Shown: positions 30,574 to 43,011, numbered from the stretch's first letter. The stretch is 64,000 bases of DNA from Sympetrum striolatum (GCA_947579665.1 OX388347.1:27396562-27460561), one strand, 5' to 3'. Program-made: numbers and translations. Notes: generated by a model from the sequence alone, not told the origin.

Positions 30574-32103
30574 TGGGTGAAATTTTGAAATATAGCAGAG
30601 CAAGATGATGTGGTGCTAGATCTCTTATCAATTACTGCCTCAATATATTTCTATACTTAACAATTATCACTTTTTAACGTGTCATGGTGAAAGGCCATGA
30701 TTAATCTTAAGTTTACATGAAGATTACTATTGTTTTTACAAGATCTAGAGAAAAATAGGCCTACTTGCAATGAAATCAGTGACATTTATTTCAGATTATA
30801 TGCTGTGGTGAAAATCTCGTTACTATCATGAAATAGCATCTTTCAAAGTTCTATACACGTAAATTTCTCCTATTCTGCAAATGGAATGGATATCCATAGC
30901 CAGAATATGGCTTCAAATTCAGTAATAGCAATTCATATTTTCTTATGCAGGCCTTTGAGATCCTTTACATTGATAAGAAAAACCTTGCTTTTCCCATGTG
31001 TTCCGTAGCAGTGGTCTTTTTATTAATATGTGACAGGATGATTTATCATATGAAGGTATTTCACTGATACAGTGATTATATACTTACCCAAAGTAATTAC
31101 TAGACTTTATTCAAGTACTAATTATAAATGAAACTAGAGAGTGGATCAATAGTAGAAACTATCACATAAAGTGTGTACAGTAATTTACTATTACATTAAT
31201 GCACCAACTTGTTTTGCTGTTAATGCACTTAATTCTGTTTTGACAATGGCTTATCATGATATGGATTCACTTTGACTAGGTTCATAAATGTCTCAAACAA
31301 ATATAATTTTAAGGAGATGAGATTCCACCAATTGACATCCCTTTGGTAATAGTACGAGTACTCTTAATTTATTCTGGAGATGTTTTTGCATCATCATTCA
31401 TGAGAAAAAAGACCAATATCACAAATAGTTGCATCTTAAGTAGTTATGATAAGTAGTAAGATGCAGCTTTGTAATTGATGTGGCCAAAGAAGTGTAAGTG
31501 CATCACATTTTGGCAGGAATAAATCTGTCTTCCTCTCCAAAATTTGTGGTATTTGCCCTTTAACTTCCTTCTTTGGAATGTACAATTTTAGAGTCTTTGC
31601 CATTGACAAAATCTCGTATATTTTGTTATTGGGGTTACTGTTTTCATTTACTTAAACTTGTGATCAAAGGTGTTTGAATAAGGTTGACTGGGGAAGTCAT
31701 GATATAAGGAGATGCAATTTAGCCAATTACAATAAAATAAGATAGATTATTTGGTATTATCCCCTATTGCTGATTCTTGGTAATATGCTTCACTTGTGTG
31801 GACGTACCACTTACAGCATTCTGACTCTGTGAGGAAAGCAAGGGCAAACTACCTCGCTCCTCTTCCTGCCTAGTAAATTTCATTTGTCTCTGCAAGCTCT
31901 TTTGAAAAGTAATTCGAGCGTACTTTCACTTCTTATTGGGGCAAAAATATTCGCACCCCTTTACTTCAGTTTATCAGAGCTTTTAGATAGCATAACTCTA
32001 GTTTTACTCTCTCCATATACGTGGTATAGAGAAAGTATTGTTTTCATGAAAATAATTGACTTCGAGATTTCAACGGAAAAACATGTTTTGGGTCCCTAGA
32101 ACA
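30574..32103. other. AT-rich stretch, nothing identified
   Basis: I see no gene, RNA or repeat I can support here. Confidence 0.5.
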
Positions 32104-33100
32104 CGTTTTTACCATTTTTGGAATGATGTCTGTGTGTGGGCGCTCTAACGTGAAAACTTTTAGCCGTATCAATACCAAATTTAATATATAGCAGGGGGGG
32201 GGGTTTGGGGGTTCGAACCTCCCCCCCCCCATGAGGATCCTTCATACAAAAAGTTCCACGAATGATGAATTGAAGATAGGATGAAATGAAATTATTTTAT
32301 TTAATGTTTCATTTAGTAAACTTTTTCTTCCAAAATTTAGTGCCTCTTTCAACTTTCATGTAAACGTCTGTCAGGACTTCTTCTTTCGTCTCGCTTTCGT
32401 GTTAATCGGAAATCGAGTTTCACGAACAAAAGGGCCTAAAAGCCCACGCTACCAGCGCGCACCTGACTGAAAAACCCCTCCCACGAGCAAATCCTGCGCA
32501 CGGCCCTGGTGGTAGGTGCTGTCAGAGTTAATTAGTTTTTGGAGTAAATCGGTTAACCGGAAGTCGGGCTTTATTCTTCGAAGCAAATTTCCGTTTTTGC
32601 AAAATATCTCCATAAATATGATATTTAGGTGTATACTATTATTAATAAAAGTTTTAGAAAATGTAATTTACTATATCTTTTGTGTAATCATATTTTTGTA
32701 TCACTTATTGTTTAGGAGTTATTCGTGAAATACCGATAAACCGGAAGTTGCTGATTGCTATGTACTTCGGGGGCGCTCTAGCATGAAAACTATTTGTCAT
32801 ATCAACACCAAATTTCATACATAGCACTTTGGTTGGTGTTGTTAGAGTTGATTAGTTTTGGAGTAAATCGGTTAACCGGAAGTTCAGCTTTCTTTTTCGA
32901 AGCTCCTTTCCCGTTTTGCAAAATATCTCCATTAATCTGATATTTATGTATATACAAAATCTACAAAAGTTTTAAAAAAATGTATTTTTCTTTGTTTTAT
33001 CTGAAAAAATTATTCATATCACCACCGTTTAGGAGTCATGTCATAATTAACCAATTTTCTGGTTATTGCGACATATTTGCGTTAAAATGTCGTTTTCATT
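32104..33100. repeat. Diverged copies of a dispersed repeat family, with a poly-G/poly-C palindrome
   Basis: The word GTAAATCGGTTAACCGGAAGT with its surroundings occurs near 32543 and again near 32862, about 320 bp apart. GGGCGCTCTARCRTGAAAAC occurs near 32138 and near 32770, with related following sequence. These make an array of degenerate tandem units. Between 32190 and 32232 a G run, GGTTCGAACC and a C run form a palindrome. No coding frame survives; probably the noncoding tail of a retroelement family. Confidence 0.6.
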
Positions 33101-36041
33101 TATATCATTTCATAATAATGTTAGTTTCAAAATAGTTACTATATTTTTTCAAAGTTTGATTTGGAATTTAAAACACGCGTATTTATTGCAAAATAATTAT
33201 TCAGTTAGATTGGTTTCTTGCCGTTATTGATTACTCTTCACAATAACAATAAAGTTCGTTACTATGGGTTTGTTTACATGGCAAACAATGCAATGCAATG
33301 TGTCTATCGCTCAGTCTCTTGCTATAGATTGAGCTCTGGCTGATTGATGATAATTAAAAAGTTTTCTTCTTTGTTTTTTACTTCATTTGTTTTCTTCATT
33401 AGCTTTCTTGTATATATATATTAATAATTTTTGTCATTCGCTTTTACTTTTTAAGTTTCCACTGTTTAAATGTGTAGTCTTTATTATTGTCAATAGTTTG
33501 TGTCGGTCTTGTGTTATTTTGCTCTTCGTTCGTATTTTGATTTCGTTTCCATCGCCCATTATATTGAGTTGGATATATAATCAGTTTTGTAAATCATACT
33601 ATATTGAGCTTGTAGTAGACTCAAAAGGCCTTTTCCGCCGTTTTTCATCGAACATGTCCCGAAAATCATTATTAATAATGTTTGTGACCTAAAAGTTAAT
33701 ATGATATAAATTAATCACTTCTATATCTTCCAAGGTTTGATAGAATATAGTTCTAAAATACTGTCATAGATAAATATCTACATTTTATAAATGGAGAAAG
33801 TCATGTGCTGGCCATATCAGATTTTTATTTTCATTAATACTCGACTTTTCTCTAGTTAATGTTCTACTTGGTTTCTAAAAGTTAATGAGTCCGGAATATT
33901 TTAGTTTTGCTGAAAATTATAGAAAAGAATCAAATTTAAATAAAACAGAGTGGGAAAAAGTGTATGCTTGGATTGAACCTGGGATCTCCATTTAGAAGTC
34001 CAGGGATAATTCGTTTTCTCTTTCATGTGGAGTTTTTCTTGTTCTATACTAATCTTTGGCGTCGGAGGACGCTGATTAATGGTCGGCTGTACTACTAGTC
34101 CGTTTTAGCTCACATTTCGGCAGGTTTGCTGTCGTTTAACTTTCCCTGCACCCGTATTGACAAGCACCTGTTTCTTCGTGGTCGCTGGGTCGTGGTCCTA
34201 CGTTTTATGAAGTGCGGATAGCATTCACGCCCAATAGGAAGGTGACCAAGCCCAATCATTCAAATATCGTCGAGGGCTCAGCTTCATTTAAATTACGGAA
34301 ATTGATACCTTAAATAATGCCGGAAGAATTACAAACGACATACGTTAATTAAGTTTATTCTATGTGTTGCCAACATAAATTCCATGTTATAATTTTTATT
34401 TAACGTGATGGTATCTATCCAAAGCAAATGTTCCGTGTGGTAACTCGAGACAGAATAACTATTGTGCGCAACGCTAAACGCCGTACCTACATAGGCGTCT
34501 CCTCTATAGTACACCTGTGAAATGCTCATAATTCCGTAAAATTCACCGAGGATTAAATCCTTTGCGTAAATATAGCTAGATATTTTAATGCAACAGTTGC
34601 TAGCCGTTCATAGTCAATGCGTCAATTATTTAATTTTCTTTGCGATGCGCCGAACTAAACCAGCCGTAAAATATAATAATAAATTATAATGAATGCGCGC
34701 TCTTTAATTCATCAGTAGGTTATGTTGTGGGTGTAAGTTTATTTGAGTAAAATTTTGAGTTTACTTGTAAAATACGTTCATAAACTCAGTTAACTTTTTA
34801 ACAGTTTAACTTTCCTTTGGATTCCATGCGTCCTTAGGCCGGTGTTACGCTGAATGAGTGCGCGAAGCATACGAGAAGCCATCTTCGTCTGCCACGATTT
34901 GTTTACCGGATCCGAAGAAAAGTATCAGCGACTAAAGCTCTCTGGACTCAGGAATAATAGTGGCAGCCAGTAAAATTGTGGGGAAATGAGCTTACACAAG
35001 AGGACATAAGTGGCAGCCAGTAGTCATTCTTGTGTGGAAATCTTCACCGTAATAAATGCGCATGAAGTTCTTTTTCACAGTATGCAGCCTTCATTTGATT
35101 TACTGAGACTTTTATTCGAGACGAGTACAAAAAGACAGGATATTGATTAAAGATTTTAATTTGGGTCGTGTGATATTGTTTTGGATTCTAAATAACGAGA
35201 CTGGAGAAATATGACGAAAATTCCCTAACGACTAAGGCGATTGTTGACTCATACGAATGGATTGCTTTTTTGAGGCGTCAAAGAGAGTCGGTGTGAGGAC
35301 ACAAGCGAGGTAGGGGAAGAATGGGGGTGAGCGTGGAGCGTGAGATTTCTCTTAACATTGTCTATGAAGGTTAAGTGGCGAGCCTAATGCTCCCGCGATC
35401 GCTTTGGTGCGCGAGAGAATTACAGTAGGACGTGTGACAACGCTTTTTTCTTCAGGTAAAACGTTCGTGATCGCAGTTATTTCAAGTCAATCAAAGTAGA
35501 TGAAACTGTAATTTCTCACTCCTCATCTTGCCTAGAAAGCCCCCTGCTTGCTCTTGGTCACTAATATTTGGGAGGTTAGGTAAGAACTGGCCCTCGGGCT
35601 GAATGCATTACAAATAAAAGTCGTCATTGGGGTAATAGCATAAGCCAAGCTTTTTTTCTTCCACTGCAAGTCAAAATTCGCGGCCCATCTAACCAGTCCG
35701 ATTAGTTTGTCAAAATTTGAATTGTAAAGGAGGTAAACACCGAGTGTCTAATCAAATATTTAATAGCTATTATTACGTACTCTTCAAAGCGTAATGCCTC
35801 GAAAAATCAAGTAATATAAGCTATGTTAGAGCAGACCGGGGGATTGCCGCCACCCGGGGATATGCCTCCACCCGCGATATCTCAGTAAAGAAAACTGGTT
35901 GGCCGGCCTGACCGTGCCTGAACTCTAGCTGCTTATGCTGCTATTAGTGCCTCGAGTGAAAGGTGGTGGTGGCGCATGCCATTTTGTTTCTGTAGTGAAA
36001 AACGTTTTTTGCACGAGTTTCGTCTTATTTTTGTGATAAAC
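33101..36041. other. Gene-poor stretch with repeat fragments
   Basis: AT-rich up to about 34.0 kb, then less AT-rich sequence to 36 kb. It contains a fragment of the dispersed repeat family at 33784-33828, a tRNA B-box-like GGTTCAATCC on the minus strand near 33969-33980, and AGTGGCAGCCAGTA twice within 60 bp near 34970-35023. No gene supported; the open frame at 33387-33692 is low-complexity and unlike any family I know. Confidence 0.5.
33784..33828 (+). repeat. Fragment of dispersed repeat family (same family as 38850-39065)
   Basis: Reads GGAGAAAGTCATGTGCTGGCC and matches, as a reverse complement, the segment at about 38860-38895, with only a few differences. Confidence 0.65.
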
Positions 36042-36480
36042 ATGCCTGTGGGAATGTTTGGTGCCAAATGGGAATTAGATATTGACGTAGGTAAATGCTC
36101 CGTAGTTAATTTCTTCGAAAAGAAAAATTTGCGTCCAAATCACCCGTACAAAATTAATGGAATTAATATCAAAGTAGTAGATTCAGTTGAATATCTCGGG
36201 ATCAACATTACTAATAACTTAAATTGGAGCACGCATATTCGAAAAATCTGCGGCAAAGCAAGTAAAAGACTTGGCTTTGTAAAGCGTGTTTTTCGAATAC
36301 TTTTTGATTCATCACTAGTTGGTTGTCGATTTATTTTTCTAGAGAAATGGACTCTCGTTTCTTTTTCCTGTAAGCTAAACATCTCCCCGAAGTTGGATTA
36401 TTTTTCGTTAATCCTAGATCGGAGTGGAATGATTGCTTAAATACGTTCAAAAATTAGCCAACTACTGTCATCGGTTACGT
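36042..36480 (+). pseudogene. LINE (non-LTR retrotransposon) reverse transcriptase fragment, decayed
   Basis: The open frame that ends at 36440 contains, after residue 23, GKCSVVNF then VDSVEYLGINITNNLNWSTH and IRKICGKASKRLGFVKRVFR. This is the C-terminal reverse-transcriptase/thumb pattern of LINEs (KC..I.F, V..KYLG..I...L.W..HI..I..KA...LGF..R). After 36310 the frame is damaged: KLDYFS is followed by a frame change in which WNDCL can be seen. The upstream fingers and palm are absent. It is a dead fragment, probably of a jockey- or RTE/CR1-like element. Confidence 0.75.
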
Positions 36481-38742
36481 TAATTATAGTTTGAGTCAAT
36501 TATTGTATCCCTAACGGTTATTCTCTGATGTGCAAACGAATGGAATACTATCATCGACTACATTAGTTTAATTTTTATCATGTTGGCCATTTACATGTAT
36601 ATCTTAGATTCTTCAAATAATTGAAACTCTTCCTCTCATGGAACCTTGTCTGCATTCTCGTTGCCAGTTGGGGTGCTCGGTTGAAGGAGAAAGACAAGGA
36701 AACTATTTCCTTCTGTCGGTGGACGGTGAAAATTCCTCTTGTCTACTAGGAATGATCAGCAAGGCGTAATGTTCCATCTGGGATTCCATGCAGTGATCGG
36801 AAGGTAAGATGTATCGTCGTGGCGCTGCTGTAATGAGGAAATTCATATATATTCGTGTTAATTTCGCAACATTTGTATGAATGAATTGCATCTCGTTGTA
36901 TGAAAATTCAGTAGTTAATAAGGCTGATGGTTTCGATTATTACGTGTCATCATGATTTTTACAACGTATTTTAAGATACTCTTTCTTCACAGTCCTCTAC
37001 GCCGTGATATATTTATAATTGCTTATTCCAGACTTGATTTTCTCCAAATCTCTCTCTTTATTCTTTCCCTGCTCCTACAATGAATGTATTTTATTCTCAA
37101 AGCTGTCTTCCAATTATCGTGCATACTAATATTTCATGAATTACGCATGGATTCTAACTTGGCATCTTGGTTCCGTTCCGGATATTCATTGCAGTATTCG
37201 ATTAACTAAATTTTCATCCGTCTAGCTGGCATTACAACCATATCTTATCTATTTACTTCTCAGTATAGTTAGTTGGGAACGTCAATTGCTCTTAAAATTA
37301 CATTTTCCAAAAATTAACTTAGCAGGTAAAAAGTATGAAATCGACAAAAATCGATTTAATCTACAAAATATATCTTTATTTACCCCTAAATAGGAAAAAG
37401 TGATTTTATGTTTAAAAGCCAGGCTAATTCATATTATAACATTGAAAGTTGCCGAAGAATTGAGAAAATAAGAATTAGCACAATGAAGAAAATACCTGAA
37501 ATCAATCTGGTCTTTAGCACATTCTCACATAAACAGAATTAATACTAACTCAAAGTAACTTCGGAGAAAAGACGAGGTACAAAAAATCACGAAGGCAGGT
37601 TTGTGATAGGATTTAAAGGGTATCCAAGTTTGGAATAAACAGACATTAGAGAAAAACTATAAAAAATTTAAGTATGTGATCTGTAAAAGAGAATACTCAT
37701 GCGGTTTTTTAAGCATCTGTCTAATAAGTTAGATAAAAAATCTTTGTTCGCAATGAGAAAATGTATGAAATTAAAATAATTCATCATTTTACCATTTTTA
37801 CCAGTGAAAAAAGTATTCACGAAAGTATCATTAAAGCTTATGAATGGTTTATACGAGCAGAATGTTAGGTTCAGATAGTAGGGTGATTAACAGTTCGGTT
37901 AGGTTGCAGCCATAGCCACTTGTCCTCATCGTGAAGAAAGAAATCATCGGCGACAGCAGGTATTCCGCATTTTAAGACATGGGAGAGCGAAAGCCAATTA
38001 TTCCTCAGAATCAAGACCGGAAAGCATCGAAAAGGTAAAATCAGTGTACATAACTATCAGATTCAATATACTGTAAGAAATGTACTCTCATAAACAATAA
38101 GGCGTCATTTTAATGGCCAGTGGATGTTAATAGTGAAAGCTAATATGCATGAGTAGTCATCTCCTTCCACACGCCGAAAGACGGCTTGTTGAGTACAGAT
38201 GTAGTTGTTATTTATTATCACTGCCGAAATTCTATTAAAGTACCATTTGAAAGCGTTTCATTCTGAGCAACAACATACAATCACGAACTTATGCACTCAG
38301 ATCGCAAGGGTTTCTATAGGAAATGATATTTTCAAGCGATGTGTACTTCGTGAATACGCTCCTTCATAATTATTTTGGTCACGTCAAATTTTCCTTGGTG
38401 TTTGCTTGTAGCCTTTCCTCTCATGTTCGAAATGAACGAATCCTTTCCGATGACGCTTCCCGCTCGTAAGGGGTATGGTCTCCCCTACTCTCCTTCTGCG
38501 GTCAACCGAAGTTTCTCTTCCTCTTCGTTTGCAAAATCGACTAATTTGGCACAACTATTTAGTATCTGAACGACTTGTATCCGAGCATGAGCAGGTGACT
38601 CAAGGTTGGATTGGGACTCCCAAGGCATTTCGGAATTCCTCCCATTCCTTCATTTCAAAGTACAAATTTGAGTAAGCACTTAAACCGTTTATTCTTCCGC
38701 AACTAAATTACAAAATGTATCAAACTTTGATAAATATTAAAT
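36481..38742. other. Gene-poor stretch, nothing identified
   Basis: No supported gene. The open frames at 38375-38675 overlap each other and have no recognisable family. Confidence 0.5.
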
Positions 38743-38765
38743 TATATATATATATATATATATAT
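38743..38765. repeat. (TA)n microsatellite
   Basis: About 11 TA units in a row. Confidence 0.9.
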
Positions 38766-38849
38766 TTATGATTTTTCATCCTCTCCTAATTGAGATTTAG
38801 TCCACCAAATAATATATTTCAAATAATATATATATTTAAAATTAAATAA

Positions 38850-39065
38850 AAAAATCTGATGTGGCCAACACATGACTTTCTCCATATTTATTGAAAACAG
38901 AATGCTATGCCGGTAATATATAAATAACTCCAAAACAATAAGTGTTACAGGAAAATGTTTCATACAAAAGTTGTAGTAAAGTACATTTTCTATAACTTTT
39001 GTATGTAATTGTATATACCTACATTGCATTCTGACAGAGATATTATCTGGAAAAACTTTCCACAC
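38850..39065 (-). repeat. Dispersed repeat family copy, inverted
   Basis: Its reverse complement matches the order of segments seen around 32580-32740 and 33784-33828: an ATATCTC word, a TTTTAGAAAATGTA-like word, a CACTTATTGTTT(A/T)GGAGTTAT word and finally GGAGAAAGTCATGTG. It is the most complete copy of the 3' part in the window. No coding capacity. Confidence 0.6.
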
Positions 39066-40122
39066 GATTGAATTCCTCTCGCAATGCAGAAGCTACTAAG
39101 CGTCACACTATCAGGTGACTAGAACGAGGAGAGGCGAGGGCGCGCAAAAATATTCTGATATGTATTTGATATACGAGATATTGTAAAAAGGAAGGAAATA
39201 AATCACTTGATGGAGTTCGTACAAGTGAGCCTCAACTATTGCAAGCAATAAATCGGCTAGCTCTTTTCAACAATATTGTCTCTCATATACGGATTATTTC
39301 ATGTCCCAGAACCTATTAAGACGTATTACGGATTTCTATATCACACTGATTCCTTTAAATTACCTTTAAGGCTGCCCTTTACTACACAGAAAATGCCCTT
39401 TTTAGACTGTTTCTATTGCCCTCGCATTGAAGACATTTTAAAACTTACAAAGTTATATTTTCACCAACCGATGCTTAAAAGATGAAACTTTGTAACAACA
39501 GGTTCTTTTTATTGATATTGCATACCGAATTTGTTAAAAACATTATCAAATATTGCTAATTTTCTCTGAAGTGCCACGTTCCTATAAGATAAGATAGCGA
39601 AAAAAGCTCATGATGCAACATAGCTGTATTCTTTATCTTTCGATTGAGACACTACTCGGGTACATGATATTCGTACAAGAAGAGTAATTAGGGAAATCGC
39701 AGAGTATGATAATGTAGCGAGAAATTGGCGCTGCATACGCCCAGCGGAGCAAGTTCCCATTCCACCGCCTCCCTCCTTCCCCACCCAAGGCCCAAGACTA
39801 AAGATGAGGCCAAAACTCCAGGAAGCCCATCCCTTGGGTCGACCTTTTTTCTAAAGGTCGGGTCAGCGGTTACTGTTTGGGAATTATGGTTAATATTAAG
39901 TATAATATTTTTAATAAGTAGGTTTAATTGAATAAGTAGTCCACAGTATATTTTCTTGTGTTTTGCTGATTAATTTGATACCAAACACTTTGCAGATATC
40001 CTGATATTATCAATAATTGTCTAACTTTTTTTGTTCATGGAATGGATGAATTTGAATGAATGTGCTTACGATAAATAAATATATTACTTTTTAAACTTTT
40101 TTACTAGCATTAACTTTTTTAA
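39066..40122. other. Gene-poor stretch, nothing identified
   Basis: No supported gene. A GC-richer patch lies at 39725-39870. Confidence 0.5.
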
Positions 40123-40545
40123 TTATCTAAATCGTCTTTTATACTGCCGATTGTTACGCAATGGTTCTTCTTCATCATCATATTCACTTCCAATGGAAGT
40201 AATATCTGCAGATGTTATTGTTTTTTTGGAGATGTTATTTATGTGTGTTTTTCCACAATTAAAAGTTACAGCCAATTTCATCGCCGAAGTTTCGTTCTTA
40301 CTCTTCAAAAAAACCTCCCGTTCTAGTGGAGCTCTTGAGCGTTGCATCATCCAACTCAAGGGTGGCTCATGATAGACCAAAATGCCGATGAAGATTTTTA
40401 TTATTGCTAACAACAAGGTTAATGCGACATAGCGTCTTAGTAGATTAGTTTGTGCCAAGAAAACGGAAATCTCTGTGAGCGAAAAGGTGATATCTCTTGT
40501 CGAGGAAATAGCAACGCAACGTTTGGGTGCAATTAGAATTCGCAA
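40123..40545 (-). CDS. Unidentified open frame with one possible membrane segment
   Basis: A 140-codon frame from an ATG at 40545. One hydrophobic stretch (ALTLLLAIIKIFIGILVY, about residues 41-58) could span a membrane; the C-terminus is acidic then basic (EYDDEEEPLRNNRQYKRRFR). I recognise no family, see no neighbouring exons that join to it, and it lies in repeat-rich DNA. It may be a single exon of an orphan gene, a decayed mobile-element frame or chance. Confidence 0.2.
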   Translation of the reverse strand: MRILIAPKRCVAISSTRDITFSLTEISVFLAQTNLLRRYVALTLLLAIIKIFIGILVYHEPPLSWMMQRSRAPLEREVFLKSKNETSAMKLAVTFNCGKTHINNISKKTITSADITSIGSEYDDEEEPLRNNRQYKRRFR

Positions 40546-41937
40546 CTCGTAAAATCGTATTTCTCAGTCCACCCTAATATTTCATTTCAATATGAGAATC
40601 GATATATTGTCAAATATTGCTATTTGTGCAAAAAAAGTATTTTTATCTATGCTCTGATTGGAAGAAGTAACTAGCGTCCAGGGAAATCCAATGGCATGAA
40701 GACGGAGAAGAGGTCAGTGTTGAAGGAACAGACAACGTCGGTTAGTTTCCAGCCAAGCCTCCGCCTCCGGCTGAAGAAATGATTCCGATTTATTACATTT
40801 AAGTAGCTTTAAAAATGTTATCATAATTAGATAAAAGTTGCTTATTATGCTTATATTGTACTTTAAAATTAAAAATTATCTCTCCAGCTAATTTTATCTG
40901 GTTCAATCTTCTTTGTATAAATCATTCTCTCTTTTTTCTTCCTGATTATTGTTTACAAATCTATGTTCTATTGTATTTATTTTTTTATTACTTCTTTTTT
41001 GCGGATTTTTTACATCCCCTTCTATGTGGGTGTTTTTCCTGCAACGTGGGTTTTTTCTTTGTTAACCTTCAGTTGCAAAGATTTTTCCCCACACCCTGCT
41101 CTTTATTTTTGTTTCTATTTATATGAATTAGCTAGCTGTTAATATTGTGAATAAATTATTTGTGAATATTGGAAATGTTGTGAATGTAGAACCTATATGC
41201 TGTGATTAGATGTTTATACATCTGCTGTAAAAGATGGAGATGCTGGAAATATGGAGAGATTAATTATAACTTGCGAATTAGCTGCTACCTAATTACTTTG
41301 TTTCCAAAAGTACAGAGCGTCATTTGCATCATAAATGTTTTATTCTAAATTTTAGAAAATGCTACTTTTTATTAAGGGTAATAGAAAGCAATTAACGTAT
41401 AGAATTGAAATTAGTTCGTTATTCTGGATTTCAGAAGTTATTAGAAATTATTTTCATTCAGAATAGCCAAGTCTTTCAGGCGCTCGTTTTGTTTCTTTTC
41501 CTCTTCCCGAAAATGACCCGACTCGAGAAATTTAAAAGAACTCGGTTGACAGCATGTGTTTACAACTACCAAGCCCTCCCCCGTTCTCTGTCTACCCATT
41601 CCATCGAAGGGGTACGAAACCAGTGGCGGAGAAAGCATGAACTAACGGAGCCCTAGTGCTGGTGGTGAAATTTTCTCGAAGTAAAGAGCACCCTTAAGGC
41701 GTATCCATAAATATGGAATTCAAATGTTTGTTTGGTCCATACGTCAGAAAAATATTTTCGAGTACCCTCTTTATAATTATTTCTGCAATAGTAAATTTAA
41801 GAAACAATAGTATATTACTGATGATAAATAGTGAGCTTAATATAAGCATAATATAAAATGCACAATCAACCGAGATTATCGGGCTCAGTCTCCATTGAGC
41901 TAATTCCTTTTCCAGTGGAGGAAAATCCTTTTCCCAC
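40546..41937. other. Gene-poor stretch upstream of the Penelope fragment
   Basis: No supported gene. The reverse transcriptase expected upstream of the Penelope endonuclease is not visible here in any frame. Confidence 0.5.
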
Positions 41938-42681
41938 AAGATAGCGTCTTTTCATTCACTAATTTACAGACTCCTCCGTATTCCAATGTCCGATGCAAAT
42001 TTCAAACACGAATTGAATACCATCTACTCCATTGCCATAAGCAATGGCTACCAGCCGGACCTAATTAATAATTTACTCCGAAAAAAACGGAGGGAGATGG
42101 CTCTAGGCGAAATTTTCCGTCCACCACCAGATCTTAGTGTTAACGCACCTAAATGGTTTAAATTAAATTTTATTGACGAATGCAGTGCAAAATGCGCGAA
42201 GTTTCTGACTTCCGAAAAACAACGTCCTGCCTTTTATACCCATACCAATTTGCAGACCTTTGTCTGCAATGCTAAAGATAAAATTGACCCTAAGCTTAAA
42301 TCTGGAGTCTACAGATTGGATTGCAATGACTGCCCTGTTACTTACATAGGTCAAACAGGGAGGACTTTCTCTAAACGAGCATCGGAGCACGAGAATGCCT
42401 TTTTAAATAGATCGGGACAGTCGCACTTTGCCGATCACCTTCTAGAACAGAATCACTCCTCCTTTTCTCCAATTATTTTACATCGGGGTGTTAAAGAGAG
42501 GAAACTTAATATCTTAGAGGAATTTCAAATTCGCCTCCACAAACGCCATAATTTCCAACTGGCCAACGAGTTTACGTTCGGAAACAATCCTTCTCCACTC
42601 CTAATGGCACTTCTTTCCCACTCGTCCCCCCCTCCCTCTGCAAAACAACTACCCCTTACCATTACCCCCATTTTCTCTTAG
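41938..42681 (+). mobile_element. Penelope-like retroelement, 5'-truncated, with GIY-YIG endonuclease frame
   Basis: The open frame 41986-42681 (231 codons) and its in-frame upstream extension (HKIASFHSLIYRLLRIPM from 41938) match the linker and C-terminal endonuclease of Penelope-like elements. The GIY-YIG core is GVY at residue 107 and YIGQTGR at 120, followed by KRASEH with the catalytic Arg region and by the LEEFQI Glu region. Paired cysteines (C66, C70, C113, C116) before and within the core fit the family's zinc-finger-like pattern. The reverse transcriptase part is missing, so it cannot move by itself, but this frame has no stop or shift and may be a young copy. Confidence 0.88.
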
Positions 42682-42763
42682 TTTCATGACTCTTTCCCTC
42701 CAAGTCTTCCTTACTCTCCCCTACTCTTTCTACTATTTAATACTTTGCTCCAGGTTTCTTTCC

Positions 42764-42806
42764 CAGTTCTGAGGATGGCGTAATCACCGCCGAAACCGGT
42801 AAACTG
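42764..42806 (+). ncRNA. Hammerhead-ribozyme-like motif downstream of the Penelope endonuclease
   Basis: The parts fall in hammerhead order. Stem I is CAGTT (42764-42768) with AACTG (42802-42806). The core CTGAGGA is at 42769-42775 (CUGANGA). Stem II is GGCG (42777-42780) with CGCC (42788-42791) and a 7-nt loop. GAA is at 42792-42794. Stem III is ACC directly followed by GGT with no loop, and the cleavage position would be A42801 (a GUA triplet). The one flaw is an unpaired T at 42776. Penelope-like elements are known to carry hammerheads with very short stem III. Activity is inferred. Confidence 0.5.
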
Positions 42807-43011
42807 TTTGCATATATTTTTTGTGGAATTGTACAAGTTTTGTGTTTTTAATGTTATTTAACATGAAATTCCACCAAGTATCGCTGGACAAGTTCCTTTT
42901 TATTAAAAATGCTGTTGAAGTTGTCATTTGGTAATATGTTTTTAACTGCCCTTGCATACTTGTATCTGCATTACGTACGTTGTAAGTACACACCTGGCCA
43001 AAATTAACGCA

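Noticed and set aside
33387..33692. 101-codon open frame
   Set aside because: Phe/Leu/Ile/Ser-rich translation of T-rich DNA with no family features.
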